Shown: positions 1-7,508, counted from the first letter of the stretch. The stretch: 64,000 bases of DNA from an uncultured Acidobacteriota bacterium (GCA_902826685.1 CADEFT010000007.1:62001-126000), one strand, 5' to 3'. Notes: generated from the letters alone by a model not told the origin. Program-made: numbers and translations.

Positions 1-199
1 AGCGCAGCCGCTCGCGGTTCGCTTCGTCCTCCAGATCCTTGCCGATCACAAACACCGACCCGCGAATCCGGTGCTTGTCGCACAGCGCCTGGAAACGGTC
101 GAGCACCTGGTGATAGGCGGGGTCGCGGAAGCCCTCGGGATAGCCGAACGCTTCGCCCAGCGAATCGAGATGAAGGCTGACACCGGCGTATTGCGACAT
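1..199 (-). CDS. Polysaccharide deacetylase-like protein, 5' part only
   Basis: Only the first 66 codons are inside the window; the gene runs off the left edge. The ATG at 199-197 is preceded by TAAGGAG six bases upstream, so this start is well supported. The visible residues (start MSQYAGVSLHLDSLGEAF, later RGSVFVIGKDLE) fit the first strand and helix of a NodB-type deacetylase barrel, but the metal-binding motifs are not in view, so the family call is tentative. It lies 9 bases downstream of the flavoprotein gene on the same strand and is probably co-transcribed with it and the glycosyltransferase, which suggests surface-glycan work. Confidence 0.5.
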   Translation of the reverse strand, partial: MSQYAGVSLHLDSLGEAFGYPEGFRDPAYHQVLDRFQALCDKHRIRGSVFVIGKDLEDEANRERLR

Positions 200-208
200 G
201 GAATCTCC

Positions 209-1543
209 TTAGGCGGCCACCGCCGCTTCCCCTTGCGATTCGATGCGTGCAAACGACCGCACATGGGAAGCCACTTTCTTCGCCGTATCCTTGGCCAGGC
301 CGATGCTGGTGTTCCATGCGTTCACCTGCGGATACGCATGCGCCGTGGTGCACAGAAACACGTTGGTGTAGGGAATCTGCGACGGCGGCCGGTTCTGCAG
401 ATAGTTCACCGGCCACACGGGCTCCACGTAGGGGGCGCGGAAAACATAGGTCGCTTCGACGGCGTCTTCATTGAACGTGGAGTACAGGCGTTTCAACCCG
501 TTGATCGCCTGGTAGCGGTAAACGTCGTCGGGCCGTTCGTAAGCCTCACTGCCGGGCTGGCAATAGTTCATCAGGTATGTGATGTGCTTGCCCTTGGTCC
601 AACGCGCGGGGATGACGCGCGTCGTTTCGACGATGCCCTGGAACGGGAACCGCGGATTCACCACTGCGTTCCAGTAGTAAGGCTGCAGCGGCTCCTTCGA
701 AACCATCACCACGTTCACCACGCCCTGGTAAGCCAGGTCCGGGCAAGGCACTTCGGGCTGCAACGAACCCTGGGCGATCTTACGCAACTGCGGCAGCGGC
801 AGCGTGGATACCACGGCGTCGAACCGCTCTTCCACGCCATTGGCGCGGATAAGCGCTCCGCGGGCGTCGTTGATCACGCTTTCCACCGCGGCGTTGCGGC
901 GAACAACGCCACCTCGCGATTCGATGGCGCCTTCCACGGCATTGGCGATCCGGCGGTAGCCGCCCTCGATGTAACCCTTGACTTCCGGTCCACCGCTCTT
1001 TTCGCGGCGCATGCGGCTCCAGAACCAGTAGGCCGGCACCTGCGAGTAGAGATCGCCGAACTTGGCGCGCAGCAGCGGCAGCCAGATCTTTTCAAAAGCG
1101 CTATCGCCGAACCGCTGCCGCAGGAACTGGTCGACCGGAACCTGGTCCAGTCCCTCGGCGTCGTTCATGCGCGAAAGCGCCAGCGCGCCGGCGCCCGTGC
1201 GCACTCGATCCATCATCGAAAGCGCGCCGAACTTCAGCAGATCCATCGGCGTGTTGAAAGGATACAGCTTGCCGTCGATGTGGAAGCCCATGCCCGTCTT
1301 GGTCCAGCGAACCGATTCGTGCAGGTGGAGATCGCGCAGCAGCCGCATCAGATAGCGGTCGGAATTGAGCATCACGTGGTAGAAGCGCTCGATGGCGACT
1401 CCATCGTGGCGGAACACCGAGCCCAAGCCGCCAATCTCATTCGACGATTCAAAAACCACGGGCGTGATGCCGTGACGCTGCAGATAGTAAGCGGTGGCCA
1501 GGCCGGAAATGCCGGCGCCCAGAACGGCGACTCGGGTGCTCAT
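209..1543 (-). CDS. FAD-dependent amine-oxidase-like flavoprotein
   Basis: A 444-residue flavoprotein with an N-terminal Rossmann dinucleotide site (VAVLGAGISGLATAYYL, residues about 5-21) followed by the ESSNEIGG segment typical of the protoporphyrinogen oxidase / UDP-galactopyranose mutase / phytoene desaturase superfamily. The ATG at 1543 overlaps the TGA of the upstream glycosyltransferase (ATGA), which supports this start over a longer in-frame reading to 1600. Co-transcription with a GT2 enzyme and a deacetylase-like protein points to glycan or lipid-linked sugar metabolism rather than haem synthesis. The substrate cannot be told from sequence. Confidence 0.8.
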   Translation of the reverse strand: MSTRVAVLGAGISGLATAYYLQRHGITPVVFESSNEIGGLGSVFRHDGVAIERFYHVMLNSDRYLMRLLRDLHLHESVRWTKTGMGFHIDGKLYPFNTPMDLLKFGALSMMDRVRTGAGALALSRMNDAEGLDQVPVDQFLRQRFGDSAFEKIWLPLLRAKFGDLYSQVPAYWFWSRMRREKSGGPEVKGYIEGGYRRIANAVEGAIESRGGVVRRNAAVESVINDARGALIRANGVEERFDAVVSTLPLPQLRKIAQGSLQPEVPCPDLAYQGVVNVVMVSKEPLQPYYWNAVVNPRFPFQGIVETTRVIPARWTKGKHITYLMNYCQPGSEAYERPDDVYRYQAINGLKRLYSTFNEDAVEATYVFRAPYVEPVWPVNYLQNRPPSQIPYTNVFLCTTAHAYPQVNAWNTSIGLAKDTAKKVASHVRSFARIESQGEAAVAA

Positions 1544-2289
1544 CGTGCGCGCGCCCCCGCCAGCGCCGAGGAGAGCGAATGCGGCGTCCACGCCATCCAC
1601 GCCAGGCGGCTCATCAGCCGCACGTGCGCCTGGATCGCGGCGCCCACGTTGATCTTCGATTCACCATGCACGCGCCGGTCGAGCCTGACCGGCATCTCCT
1701 GAATGCGGTAACCGGCGCGCAGCGCGGCCACCAGAAATTCGGCCACGGCGACGAAGCCGTTCGAGGTGACCGGAATCTTTTCGATCACTTCGCGGCGATA
1801 GGCACGGAAGATCGACGTGTAGCAGTGCAGCTCGCTGCGCAACAGCACGCGATAGAGGCGCGAGCAGCTTTGGCTCAGCACCTTCCGCACCGGATGCACG
1901 TCGCCCTTGCTGCTGGAAGGATGCCACGGTGAGCCGGTGGCGATATCGGCGCCGTTTCGGACCAGGGAGATCAGCTCGGGCAGCCGCTCGGGAGCGAACG
2001 TGCAGTCGCAGTCCATCGAGCACACGATGTCGCCTTGCGCGTGCTCGAAGCCGGTCTTCATGGCCGCGCCCAAGCCAAGGTTGCGCGGATGCTGGATCAG
2101 CCGCACCCACGGGTAGCGCGCGGCGGCGGCCTGTGTGACTTCGGCGGTACGGTCGGTGGAACCGTCGTCGATCACCAGGACCTCCCAGCGCTTGGCTTCG
2201 GGATCCAGCAAGGCGATTCGTTCAATCGCCGCCAGAATGCTGTCTTGTTCGTTCAGGCAGGGGACGATCAGGGAAATGGCCGGTTTCAT
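1540..2289 (-). CDS. Family 2 glycosyltransferase (polyprenyl-phosphate sugar transferase-like)
   Basis: A 249-residue GT-A fold enzyme. It begins MKPAISLIVPCLNEQ, has the DDGSTDRT nucleotide-binding motif near residues 38-45, and has an acidic DCDCTFAPE segment near 95 that supplies the DxD metal site. The layout resembles dolichol/polyprenyl-phosphate mannose synthases, but there is no C-terminal membrane segment. The ATG at 2289 has GAGGAG just upstream; longer in-frame readings lack a ribosome-binding site. It is the first gene of a three-gene minus-strand run with the flavoprotein (4-base overlap) and the deacetylase-like gene. It probably transfers a nucleotide-activated sugar to a lipid or glycan acceptor at the membrane. 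Confidence 0.85.
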   Translation of the reverse strand: MKPAISLIVPCLNEQDSILAAIERIALLDPEAKRWEVLVIDDGSTDRTAEVTQAAAARYPWVRLIQHPRNLGLGAAMKTGFEHAQGDIVCSMDCDCTFAPERLPELISLVRNGADIATGSPWHPSSSKGDVHPVRKVLSQSCSRLYRVLLRSELHCYTSIFRAYRREVIEKIPVTSNGFVAVAEFLVAALRAGYRIQEMPVRLDRRVHGESKINVGAAIQAHVRLMSRLAWMAWTPHSLSSALAGARAR

Positions 2290-2363
2290 ACTCTCCTCGA
2301 ATGTTCTCGGCTCCGTCATACTTTGCATTTTTCCCGACGCGCGCATTTCAAAGAATCTTCTGT

Positions 2364-2386
2364 TCGTACCGTTTTGACCGGTACGA
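2364..2386. promoter_or_regulatory. Inverted repeat, candidate operator
   Basis: TCGTACCG (2364-2371) and CGGTACGA (2379-2386) are perfect reverse complements separated by 7 bases. This fits a dimeric repressor or activator site. It lies 75 bases upstream of the GT2 start codon, where it could control the leftward operon. No regulator is assigned. Confidence 0.4.
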
Positions 2387-2426
2387 TGCCGGTGGCGCCG
2401 GTGGCCGTCAGGTTCCACCGCGTTGC

Positions 2427-2448
2427 GCCCCCCTAGTACTAGGGGGGC
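2427..2448. promoter_or_regulatory. Perfect 22-base palindrome, candidate operator
   Basis: The core CCCTAGTACTAGGG extends on both sides through runs of C and G to a perfect 22-base palindrome with no spacer. There is no T-tract on either side, so it is not an intrinsic terminator. It lies between two divergent genes, about 140 bases from the GT2 start and about 100 bases upstream of the predicted -35 of the sigma54 activator. A DNA-binding site for a symmetric dimer is the simplest reading. Confidence 0.5.
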
Positions 2449-2545
2449 CGACGATAGGCACCGCTCAATTCACCGCACACCCCGCCGGTCCTGGTGCGCG
2501 CCGCCCGCAGCGGTGCGCCCGCGCGCCTGACCACCCCTGTGGGGA

Positions 2546-2574
2546 TTGTGGAATCGCCGCGCAGACTTTACATT
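2546..2574 (+). promoter_or_regulatory. Sigma70-like promoter of the sigma54 activator gene
   Basis: TTGTGG (2546-2551) and TACATT (2569-2574) are separated by 17 bases, giving an expected start near 2581 and a leader of about 27 bases before the ATG at 2608. The -35 box is weak (3 of 6). Confidence 0.4.
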
Positions 2575-2607
2575 CGTGAGTGGTTCAACGCCAATACAGG
2601 GGAGTCG

Positions 2608-3573
2608 ATGAGCTTCATCAACGCGAAGCGGATATTGGTGGGGACCTCGGAGGAAACGGTAAGGCTGTACGACGAAATGAGCCGTGTCGCGCCGTCAAAC
2701 GCGCCGGTGCTCATTCTCGGGGACACGGGGACCGGCAAAGAACTGGTCGCTCGCACGATACACGAGATGGCGCCGCGCGGCTCATTCGTCACAGTCGATT
2801 GTTCGAGCCTGGTTGGTACGCTGCTGGCAACGGAACTTTTCGGCTGTGTGCGGGGGGCCTTCACCGGCGCCACCGAGACCAGGCCGGGATTGCTGGCGCT
2901 AGCCGACGGGGGCACCGCCTTTTTCGATGAAATCGGCGAGTTGCCTCTCGATCTGCAAGCCAACCTGCTCCGGGTTCTCCAGGAGAAACGATACAGACCC
3001 GTGGGGTCGGTGCATGAGAGCCGCTCCGACTTTCGCGTCATCGCGGCAACCAATCGCAATCTGGCACGCGAGGTCGATCTTGGGACCTTCCGGCGCGATC
3101 TTTACTACAGACTGAACGTGGTCACGCTACACGTGAAGCCGTTGTGCCGGCGGCGTGACGACATTCCGCCTCTGGTCGAACACTTCGTCGCCCTTCATGG
3201 CGACGGACAAACAACCGATCCCGATTTGATGGACATTCTCATGGCCTACCATTGGCCGGGAAACGTCCGCGAACTCGAAAACTGCGTCCGGCAAATGCTG
3301 GTTTCAAGCCACGGCCCATCGCTCGGCGTTCATTGTCTGCCGTCTCACTTGGCCGAGTTGTTCGGGGCGCCCGGCCAGACGCCGGGGCGCATTCCACCGA
3401 AGCCGGTACCGTCCGGCCATCCCATCACGCCGCTGGAGGAACTGGAAAGGCGCGCCATCACGCAAGCTCTGGCACACACCGGCGGCGACCGTACGGCGGC
3501 GGCCAAGGCTTTGGGCATTGGCCGTACGACGCTGTATCGCCGGTTGAAGGCGCTCTCGGTCGAAGCGTCGTGA
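2608..3573 (+). CDS. Sigma54-dependent transcriptional activator (AAA+ and Fis HTH, no receiver domain)
   Basis: A 321-residue enhancer-binding protein with the Walker A GDTGTGKE (residues 38-45), the sigma54-contact loop GAFTGA (83-88), the Walker B aspartate and glutamate in FFDEIGELP (107-108), and a C-terminal Fis-type helix-turn-helix (about 275-315). The AAA+ domain starts almost at the N-terminus, so there is no receiver, GAF or PAS input domain. Activity is probably set by expression level or a partner, as in PspF-type activators. ATG 2608 follows AGGGGAG; a longer reading upstream would add low-complexity sequence with no ribosome-binding site. A copy of the last 38 bases of its reading frame occurs again at 3868-3905. 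Confidence 0.9.
   Translation: MSFINAKRILVGTSEETVRLYDEMSRVAPSNAPVLILGDTGTGKELVARTIHEMAPRGSFVTVDCSSLVGTLLATELFGCVRGAFTGATETRPGLLALADGGTAFFDEIGELPLDLQANLLRVLQEKRYRPVGSVHESRSDFRVIAATNRNLAREVDLGTFRRDLYYRLNVVTLHVKPLCRRRDDIPPLVEHFVALHGDGQTTDPDLMDILMAYHWPGNVRELENCVRQMLVSSHGPSLGVHCLPSHLAELFGAPGQTPGRIPPKPVPSGHPITPLEELERRAITQALAHTGGDRTAAAKALGIGRTTLYRRLKALSVEAS
3529..3566 (+). repeat. 3' end of sigma54 activator, duplicated downstream
   Basis: The stretch ACGCTGTATCGC through GAAGC near the stop codon recurs at 3868-3905 with about two or three mismatches over 38 bases. This is the copy inside the intact gene. Confidence 0.85.
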
Positions 3574-3584
3574 ACAGCGCGGTG

Positions 3585-3606
3585 CGGTCAAGCCATTACC
3601 TGCCGC
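3585..3606. repeat. 22-base direct repeat, copy 1
   Basis: CGGTCAAGCCATTACCTGCC plus GC is identical to 3837-3858 and in the same orientation. The two copies bracket the transposase relic. Confidence 0.9.
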
Positions 3607-3660
3607 AGCCGGACTTCGCCCGAAGGATGCACGGCAGAAGTCCGCGAAGCCCGGCTTTTT
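3607..3660 (+). terminator. Possible intrinsic terminator after the sigma54 activator
   Basis: AGCCGGACTTCGC (3607-3619) pairs with GCGAAGCCCGGCT (3643-3655) with one mismatch, and TTTTT follows at 3656-3660. The loop is long (23 bases). Part of the left arm (3608-3623) is also a copy of the 3' end of the J-domain/WG gene, so the hairpin may be an accident of the rearrangement. Confidence 0.4.
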
Positions 3661-3690
3661 GTCGAAAGCGCGGGCGCGGCAATTTGGCTC

Positions 3691-3804
3691 GACCACCCGC
3701 GTCCGCTGCCGAAGCTCGAGGTTTAACCGCTCCAGCGGATTGGTCGAGCTGATCCGAGTGCGGTGCGCCGCCGGGTAGTGCAGACGAAAAGAGCGCCAAG
3801 CAGA
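3691..3804 (-). mobile_element. IS256-family transposase relic
   Basis: About 38 codons on the minus strand (segment SAWRSFRLHYPAAHRTR, then ISSTNPLERLNLELRQRTRVV) match the conserved C-terminal block of IS256/mutator transposases, in which RxRTTNxLERLNxEIRRRTRVV is the family hallmark. Before and after this block the frame loses similarity, so this is a fragment, not a gene. No terminal inverted repeats were identified. It is bracketed by the 22-base direct repeats. Confidence 0.7.
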
Positions 3805-3836
3805 AGGCGGCGGATTTGAAGCGATACGGCGCGGTT

Positions 3837-3858
3837 CGGTCAAGCCATTACCTGCCGC
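3837..3858. repeat. 22-base direct repeat, copy 2
   Basis: Identical to 3585-3606. It is followed within 10 bases by the copy of the activator 3' end at 3868-3905. Confidence 0.9.
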
Positions 3859-3867
3859 GGCCGCACC

Positions 3868-3905
3868 ACGCTGTATCGCTGGTTGAAGGCGCTCGCGGTC
3901 GAAGC
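3868..3905 (+). repeat. Duplicate of sigma54 activator 3' end
   Basis: This 38-base stretch repeats 3529-3566 with about two or three mismatches and encodes the same recognition-helix end (TLYR.LKAL.VEA), but it has no upstream coding sequence. It ends against the 3' end of the convergent J-domain/WG gene. Confidence 0.85.
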
Positions 3906-3915
3906 CTAATGAATC

Positions 3916-4671
3916 TTACAGCGGCCGGACTTCGCCCGACGGGTACACAGCGAACGACCGCGAGGCTTCCCGCGCCAGCGCTCGTCCGGATTCAAAGGAC
4001 TGCATCTCATCGAATCGCGGCAGCACCAGCCATTTGCCGTAGGTGTCGATCAGGCCCCACTTGCCGTCGAGCTTGACGCCGGTGACACCGGCATAAAACT
4101 CGAGCCCGGCGTCGAACCGCGGCCGGATCACCCATTCGCCCTTGGTATTGATGTAGCCGCAGCGGCCAAAGCGCACCAGCGCCAATCCTTCGCTGAATCG
4201 CTGTGCCGCGCTGAAGCGCAGTTCGATCGAGAGCTCCCCGCTCTGCGAGACATATCCGAACGCGCCGCCCTGGCTCACCGCGCCGAAGCCTTCGGAAAAC
4301 GCCTGAGCCGAATCGTAAGCCGGCGCAATGCGGAAAGTTCCATTGTGGTCGGCGTAGCCCCACTTGCCGCGATACAGTTGGGGCTCCGGCGCAGGCGCTG
4401 CCGCGGGGGAGGTCTGCGCGGCACGCGGCGAAGCAGGTGCGGGAGCTTCCGGCTCCTGGCCCAGCGTCTGCTCCAGTATCCGGAAGGCTTCATTCAGCAG
4501 CTTTACTTTTTCCTCGCACCGCCGCCGTAGCCGATCGTCCGATTGAAACCGGTCCGGGTGCCAGACGCGCACCAGGTCGCGGTAGGAAAGTTTCGCCTCG
4601 CTCAGAGAAGCCCCGCGGGGCACCTCGAGCACCTGATAGCTGTCGATAAGATTGAGCGAAGATACGGCCAT
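3916..4671 (-). CDS. J-domain protein with WG repeats
   Basis: A 251-residue protein. The N-terminal 70 residues are a J-domain with the diagnostic HPD tripeptide (VWHPDRF, about residues 36-42), so it should stimulate a DnaK-type chaperone. An Ala/Pro-rich linker follows, then about four WG-type beta repeats (KWGYADHNGTFRIAPAYDSA, then FGYVSQSG, CGYINTKGEWVIRP and KWGLIDTYGKWLVLPRF). WG repeats are usually thought to mediate protein contact. There is no signal peptide, so it is probably cytoplasmic. The ATG at 4671 has no clear ribosome-binding site. Sixteen bases of its 3' end (3924-3939) also occur at 3608-3623. Confidence 0.8.
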   Translation of the reverse strand: MAVSSLNLIDSYQVLEVPRGASLSEAKLSYRDLVRVWHPDRFQSDDRLRRRCEEKVKLLNEAFRILEQTLGQEPEAPAPASPRAAQTSPAAAPAPEPQLYRGKWGYADHNGTFRIAPAYDSAQAFSEGFGAVSQGGAFGYVSQSGELSIELRFSAAQRFSEGLALVRFGRCGYINTKGEWVIRPRFDAGLEFYAGVTGVKLDGKWGLIDTYGKWLVLPRFDEMQSFESGRALAREASRSFAVYPSGEVRPL

Positions 4672-4779
4672 CGCGTTTGAACCAATCTATCGCGGAGGCC
4701 GCTGCCGGCCGAATAGTACACGGCTCCCAAAACGGTGGGCCGCCGGCACACCGTCTCTCCCTCGTTGGTAAGGGCTACC

Positions 4780-5553
4780 TCAAATGCCCGATACCGCGCC
4801 GCCATCCACCCGAATGACCGATCCGGTAACGTAAGCCGCGCGCTCGCTCGCCAGAAACGCCACCACCTCGCCAAACTCCCGCGCCGTCCCATAGCGCCGC
4901 AGCGGCACGTTCGCCGAACGCTCCACCCGTATTTCGTCGAGGGTCTTTCCCTGTTGGGCCGCGGCCATGCCATCCATCGATTCCGACCGCGCCGTCAGAA
5001 TCCGACCCGGGCACACGCAATTCACCAGGATGCCGTCGCCGGCCAGTTCGCGAGCGATCGTCTTCGACCATCCCGCCAGCGCCGGCCGGAATGCGTTCGA
5101 AACGATAAGGCCCGGAATAGGCTCCTCCACCGACGTGGAGACAATGTTAAGGATGCGTCCCCACTTGGCGGCGCGCATGCCCGGCACGACGGCGCGTGTC
5201 AGACGAAGCGCCGAGAGAAACACCTGCTGGTAGGCCTGATCCCACTGTTCTTCGCTAATGGAGTCAAAGGTACCTCCAGGCGGCCCGCCGCAATTGTTTA
5301 CGAGTATCGATGGCGCGCCGAGCTCGGCTTTTACCTTCCGCATGGCCTCCTCGATCGACGAGGCGCTCGCCAGATCGCATGCCACGGCGAGACTGGCGCC
5401 GATCTCCCCGGCGGCGCGGTCGAGTTCCCTCTGTCGCCGGCTGAGAATGGCTACCCGCGCGCCTTCGCGCACCAGTGCCTCGGCCGAGGCTTTCCCCAAC
5501 CCTTGACTGGCGGCGGCGACCACCGCCACTTTGTTCCGGATTCCAAAGTCCAT
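4780..5553 (-). CDS. SDR-family oxidoreductase lacking the usual YxxxK tyrosine
   Basis: A 257-residue short-chain dehydrogenase/reductase. It has a cofactor loop (AAASQGLGKA, about residues 14-23), an NNCGGPPGG segment in place of NNAG, and the C-terminal RVDGGAVSGI. The active-site serine is present (NIVSTS), but where Tyr-x-x-x-Lys is expected the sequence reads LIVSNAFRPALAGWSKTIA. This SNxxR pattern defines a known SDR subgroup often annotated as 3-oxoacyl-ACP reductase. The start is the ATG at 5553; a GTG two codons upstream is possible. The gene is divergent from rpsA. Confidence 0.8.
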   Translation of the reverse strand: MDFGIRNKVAVVAAASQGLGKASAEALVREGARVAILSRRQRELDRAAGEIGASLAVACDLASASSIEEAMRKVKAELGAPSILVNNCGGPPGGTFDSISEEQWDQAYQQVFLSALRLTRAVVPGMRAAKWGRILNIVSTSVEEPIPGLIVSNAFRPALAGWSKTIARELAGDGILVNCVCPGRILTARSESMDGMAAAQQGKTLDEIRVERSANVPLRRYGTAREFGEVVAFLASERAAYVTGSVIRVDGGAVSGI

Positions 5554-5619
5554 TCCCACAGTCTACCGGCTTCGAAACGGGCGTCGGTTTCCCTTCCAAG
5601 GGTACCGCCCGACACCCGG

Positions 5620-5648
5620 TTGACAACCCCACCTCTCTCGGCTATATT
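5620..5648 (+). promoter_or_regulatory. Near-consensus sigma70 promoter of rpsA
   Basis: TTGACA (5620-5625) and TATATT (5643-5648) are separated by exactly 17 bases. Transcription should start near 5655, leaving an untranslated leader of about 125 bases before the rpsA ATG at 5782. The leader is long enough for regulation, but no riboswitch class was recognised in it. Confidence 0.75.
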
Positions 5649-5781
5649 GCTGAAGTACTGATATTTCAACGGCTTGTCAGTTTAGCGGGGCGTCGCTGAG
5701 AAACCTTCTCCCAGTCAGTCGAAGTTTTTCGAAGTTCTGCCTCAAGGTCAGTCAACCGCGGCCGCTAAGGGGGATGGGGCA

Positions 5782-7506
5782 ATGGCCAACGAACCTGAGG
5801 ATCAAACCTTAGACAGCGTTCCTGCGGACGGCCCCGACGACTACGAGCACCTGCTCGAAGAGTACAGTCATTTAGCGCCTCCGGCCGAGGGAGAAATCCT
5901 ACCCGGCCACGTCCTCCGCGTCACCGACAAGGAAGTGATCGTCGACTTCGGCTACAAGTCCGAAGGCATCGTTTCGATCGAGGAATTCAAGCTGCCCGAC
6001 GGCAGCATCGTCGTCAAGAAGGGCGACGCCATCGATGTGATGGTGGACCGGCATGGCCCACACGTCGAAGGCTACGTCACGTTGTCGCACGACAAGGCGA
6101 CCAGACTGCGCAGTTGGGACACGCTGGAGCGCGCCTTCAATGAAGGATTGCTGGTTTCCGGCCGCGTGCTGACGCGCATCAAGGGCGGACTTATGGTGGA
6201 TGTCGGCACGCGCGCGTTCATGCCCGCCTCGCAGGTCGACGTGCGGCCCGTGCAGAACCTCGACAGCCTGATCGGCGCCGACATCGCCGTCAAGATCGTG
6301 AAGCTCAACCGCCGCCGCGGCAACGTCGTGGTCTCGCGCAAACTGGCGGTGGAAGAGGATTCCGTCTCCCGCAAGCAGCAGGTGCTGACCGGCGTCGAAG
6401 AAGGTTCCACCGTCACCGGCACGGTGAAAAACCTGACCGACTACGGCGCCTTCGTCGATCTCGGCGGCATCGACGGCCTGCTGCATGTCAGCGATCTTTC
6501 CTATGGCCGCGTCGGGCATCCGGCCGAGATGCTGCATGTCGGCGATCAGATCACCGTCAAGGTTCTCAAGTTCGAGAAGGACAAGGAACGCATTTCGCTC
6601 GGCCTCAAACAGCTCCATTCCGATCCCTGGGAGTCGGTAATCGAACGCTATCCGGCCGGCGCCAAGGTCATCGGACGCGTGGTCAGCATCACCGACTACG
6701 GCGCGTTTGTCGAGCTTGAGCCCGGCGTCGAGGGGCTGATCCACATTACAGAGATGACGTGGTCCCGGCGCCTTAAGCATCCTTCGAAAGTCGTCAAGGT
6801 GGGCGATAACGTGGAAGTGGTGGTGCTTGAAGTGAAGTCGGGCGAGAAGCGCGTTTCTCTCGGCATCAAGCAACTCGAGCCCGACCCCTGGACCACCGTG
6901 CAGGATCGCTACAGCGTGGGCTCGGTCGTCGAAGGGCGGCTGCGCAAGCTCACCGACTTCGGCGCCTTCATCGAGATCGAAGAGGGCATCGACGGTTTGG
7001 TCCACATCTCCGATATGTCGTGGATCAAGCGCATCAAGCATCCTTCCGAACTGCTCAAGAAGGGACAGATGGTGCAGGCCGTCATCCTCAGTATCGATGC
7101 CGACAATCGCCGCCTTTCCCTCGGCATCAAGCAGCTTCAGCCCAACGCCTGGGAGACCTTCTTCAGTTCCCATCAGATCGGCGACATCATTCGCGGCCGC
7201 GTCAGCCGCGCCTCTTCCTTCGGCGTCTTCGTTGAGCTGGCTCCGAGCGTCGAAGGTCTGTGCCACAATTCCGAGATTCCCGGCGCCGCCGCCAAGCGCG
7301 ATGAATCCCCGCTGCCGATCGGCGAAGAATTCGATTTCAAGATCATCAAGTTGAGCGAGCCGGAAAAGCGCATCGGGCTCAGCCTGCGCGCCGTCGCCGA
7401 AGAAGAAGAGCGGACCCGCCTCGAGGATTACCAGCGCCAGGCCGCCGCCGCCACCATGACCATCGAAGAGGTCATGCAGATCAAAGGGCACGGCGAAGGC
7501 CGTTAA
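5782..7506 (+). CDS. rpsA: 30S ribosomal protein S1
   Basis: A 574-residue protein with six consecutive S1/OB domains at about residues 36-100, 118-185, 205-275, 290-362, 377-449 and 464-535. Domains 3-5 carry the canonical DYGAFV/DFGAF and GLxHxS/T motifs and end in SLGIKQL-type strands. The first two are divergent, as expected for the ribosome-docking domains. It binds mRNA on the 30S subunit and helps initiate translation. The ATG at 5782 follows AAGGGGGATGGGG. It is a single-gene unit with its own strong promoter; the HU/IHF-type gene follows about 130 bases later. Confidence 0.97.
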   Translation: MANEPEDQTLDSVPADGPDDYEHLLEEYSHLAPPAEGEILPGHVLRVTDKEVIVDFGYKSEGIVSIEEFKLPDGSIVVKKGDAIDVMVDRHGPHVEGYVTLSHDKATRLRSWDTLERAFNEGLLVSGRVLTRIKGGLMVDVGTRAFMPASQVDVRPVQNLDSLIGADIAVKIVKLNRRRGNVVVSRKLAVEEDSVSRKQQVLTGVEEGSTVTGTVKNLTDYGAFVDLGGIDGLLHVSDLSYGRVGHPAEMLHVGDQITVKVLKFEKDKERISLGLKQLHSDPWESVIERYPAGAKVIGRVVSITDYGAFVELEPGVEGLIHITEMTWSRRLKHPSKVVKVGDNVEVVVLEVKSGEKRVSLGIKQLEPDPWTTVQDRYSVGSVVEGRLRKLTDFGAFIEIEEGIDGLVHISDMSWIKRIKHPSELLKKGQMVQAVILSIDADNRRLSLGIKQLQPNAWETFFSSHQIGDIIRGRVSRASSFGVFVELAPSVEGLCHNSEIPGAAAKRDESPLPIGEEFDFKIIKLSEPEKRIGLSLRAVAEEEERTRLEDYQRQAAAATMTIEEVMQIKGHGEGR

Positions 7507-7508
7507 CA

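Larger units (their letters stand above)
2290..2607. other. Divergent intergenic region rich in dyad symmetry
   Basis: These 318 bases separate the leftward GT2 operon from the rightward sigma54 activator and hold no supportable gene. They contain an 8-base inverted repeat with a 7-base spacer (2364-2386), a perfect 22-base palindrome (2427-2448), a small CCCC-TGT-GGGG dyad (2534-2544) and a sigma70-like promoter (2546-2574). The density of symmetric sites suggests regulated divergent transcription. Confidence 0.6.
3574..3915. other. Scrambled intergenic region with gene-end copies and transposase relic
   Basis: These 342 bases hold no intact gene. They hold two exact copies of a 22-base sequence, a copy of the 3' end of the left-hand gene, a 16-base copy of the 3' end of the right-hand gene, a hairpin with T-tract and a relic of an IS256-type transposase. 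The arrangement suggests insertion of an element followed by rearrangement and decay. Confidence 0.75.

Noticed and set aside
71-1702. Long open frame on the plus strand
   Set aside because: It is antisense to the flavoprotein and glycosyltransferase genes, lacks a ribosome-binding site and has no recognisable motif. Long antisense frames are common at this GC content; similar ones at 5899-7548, 12171-13451, 34867-36078 and 37201-38661 were left out for the same reason.
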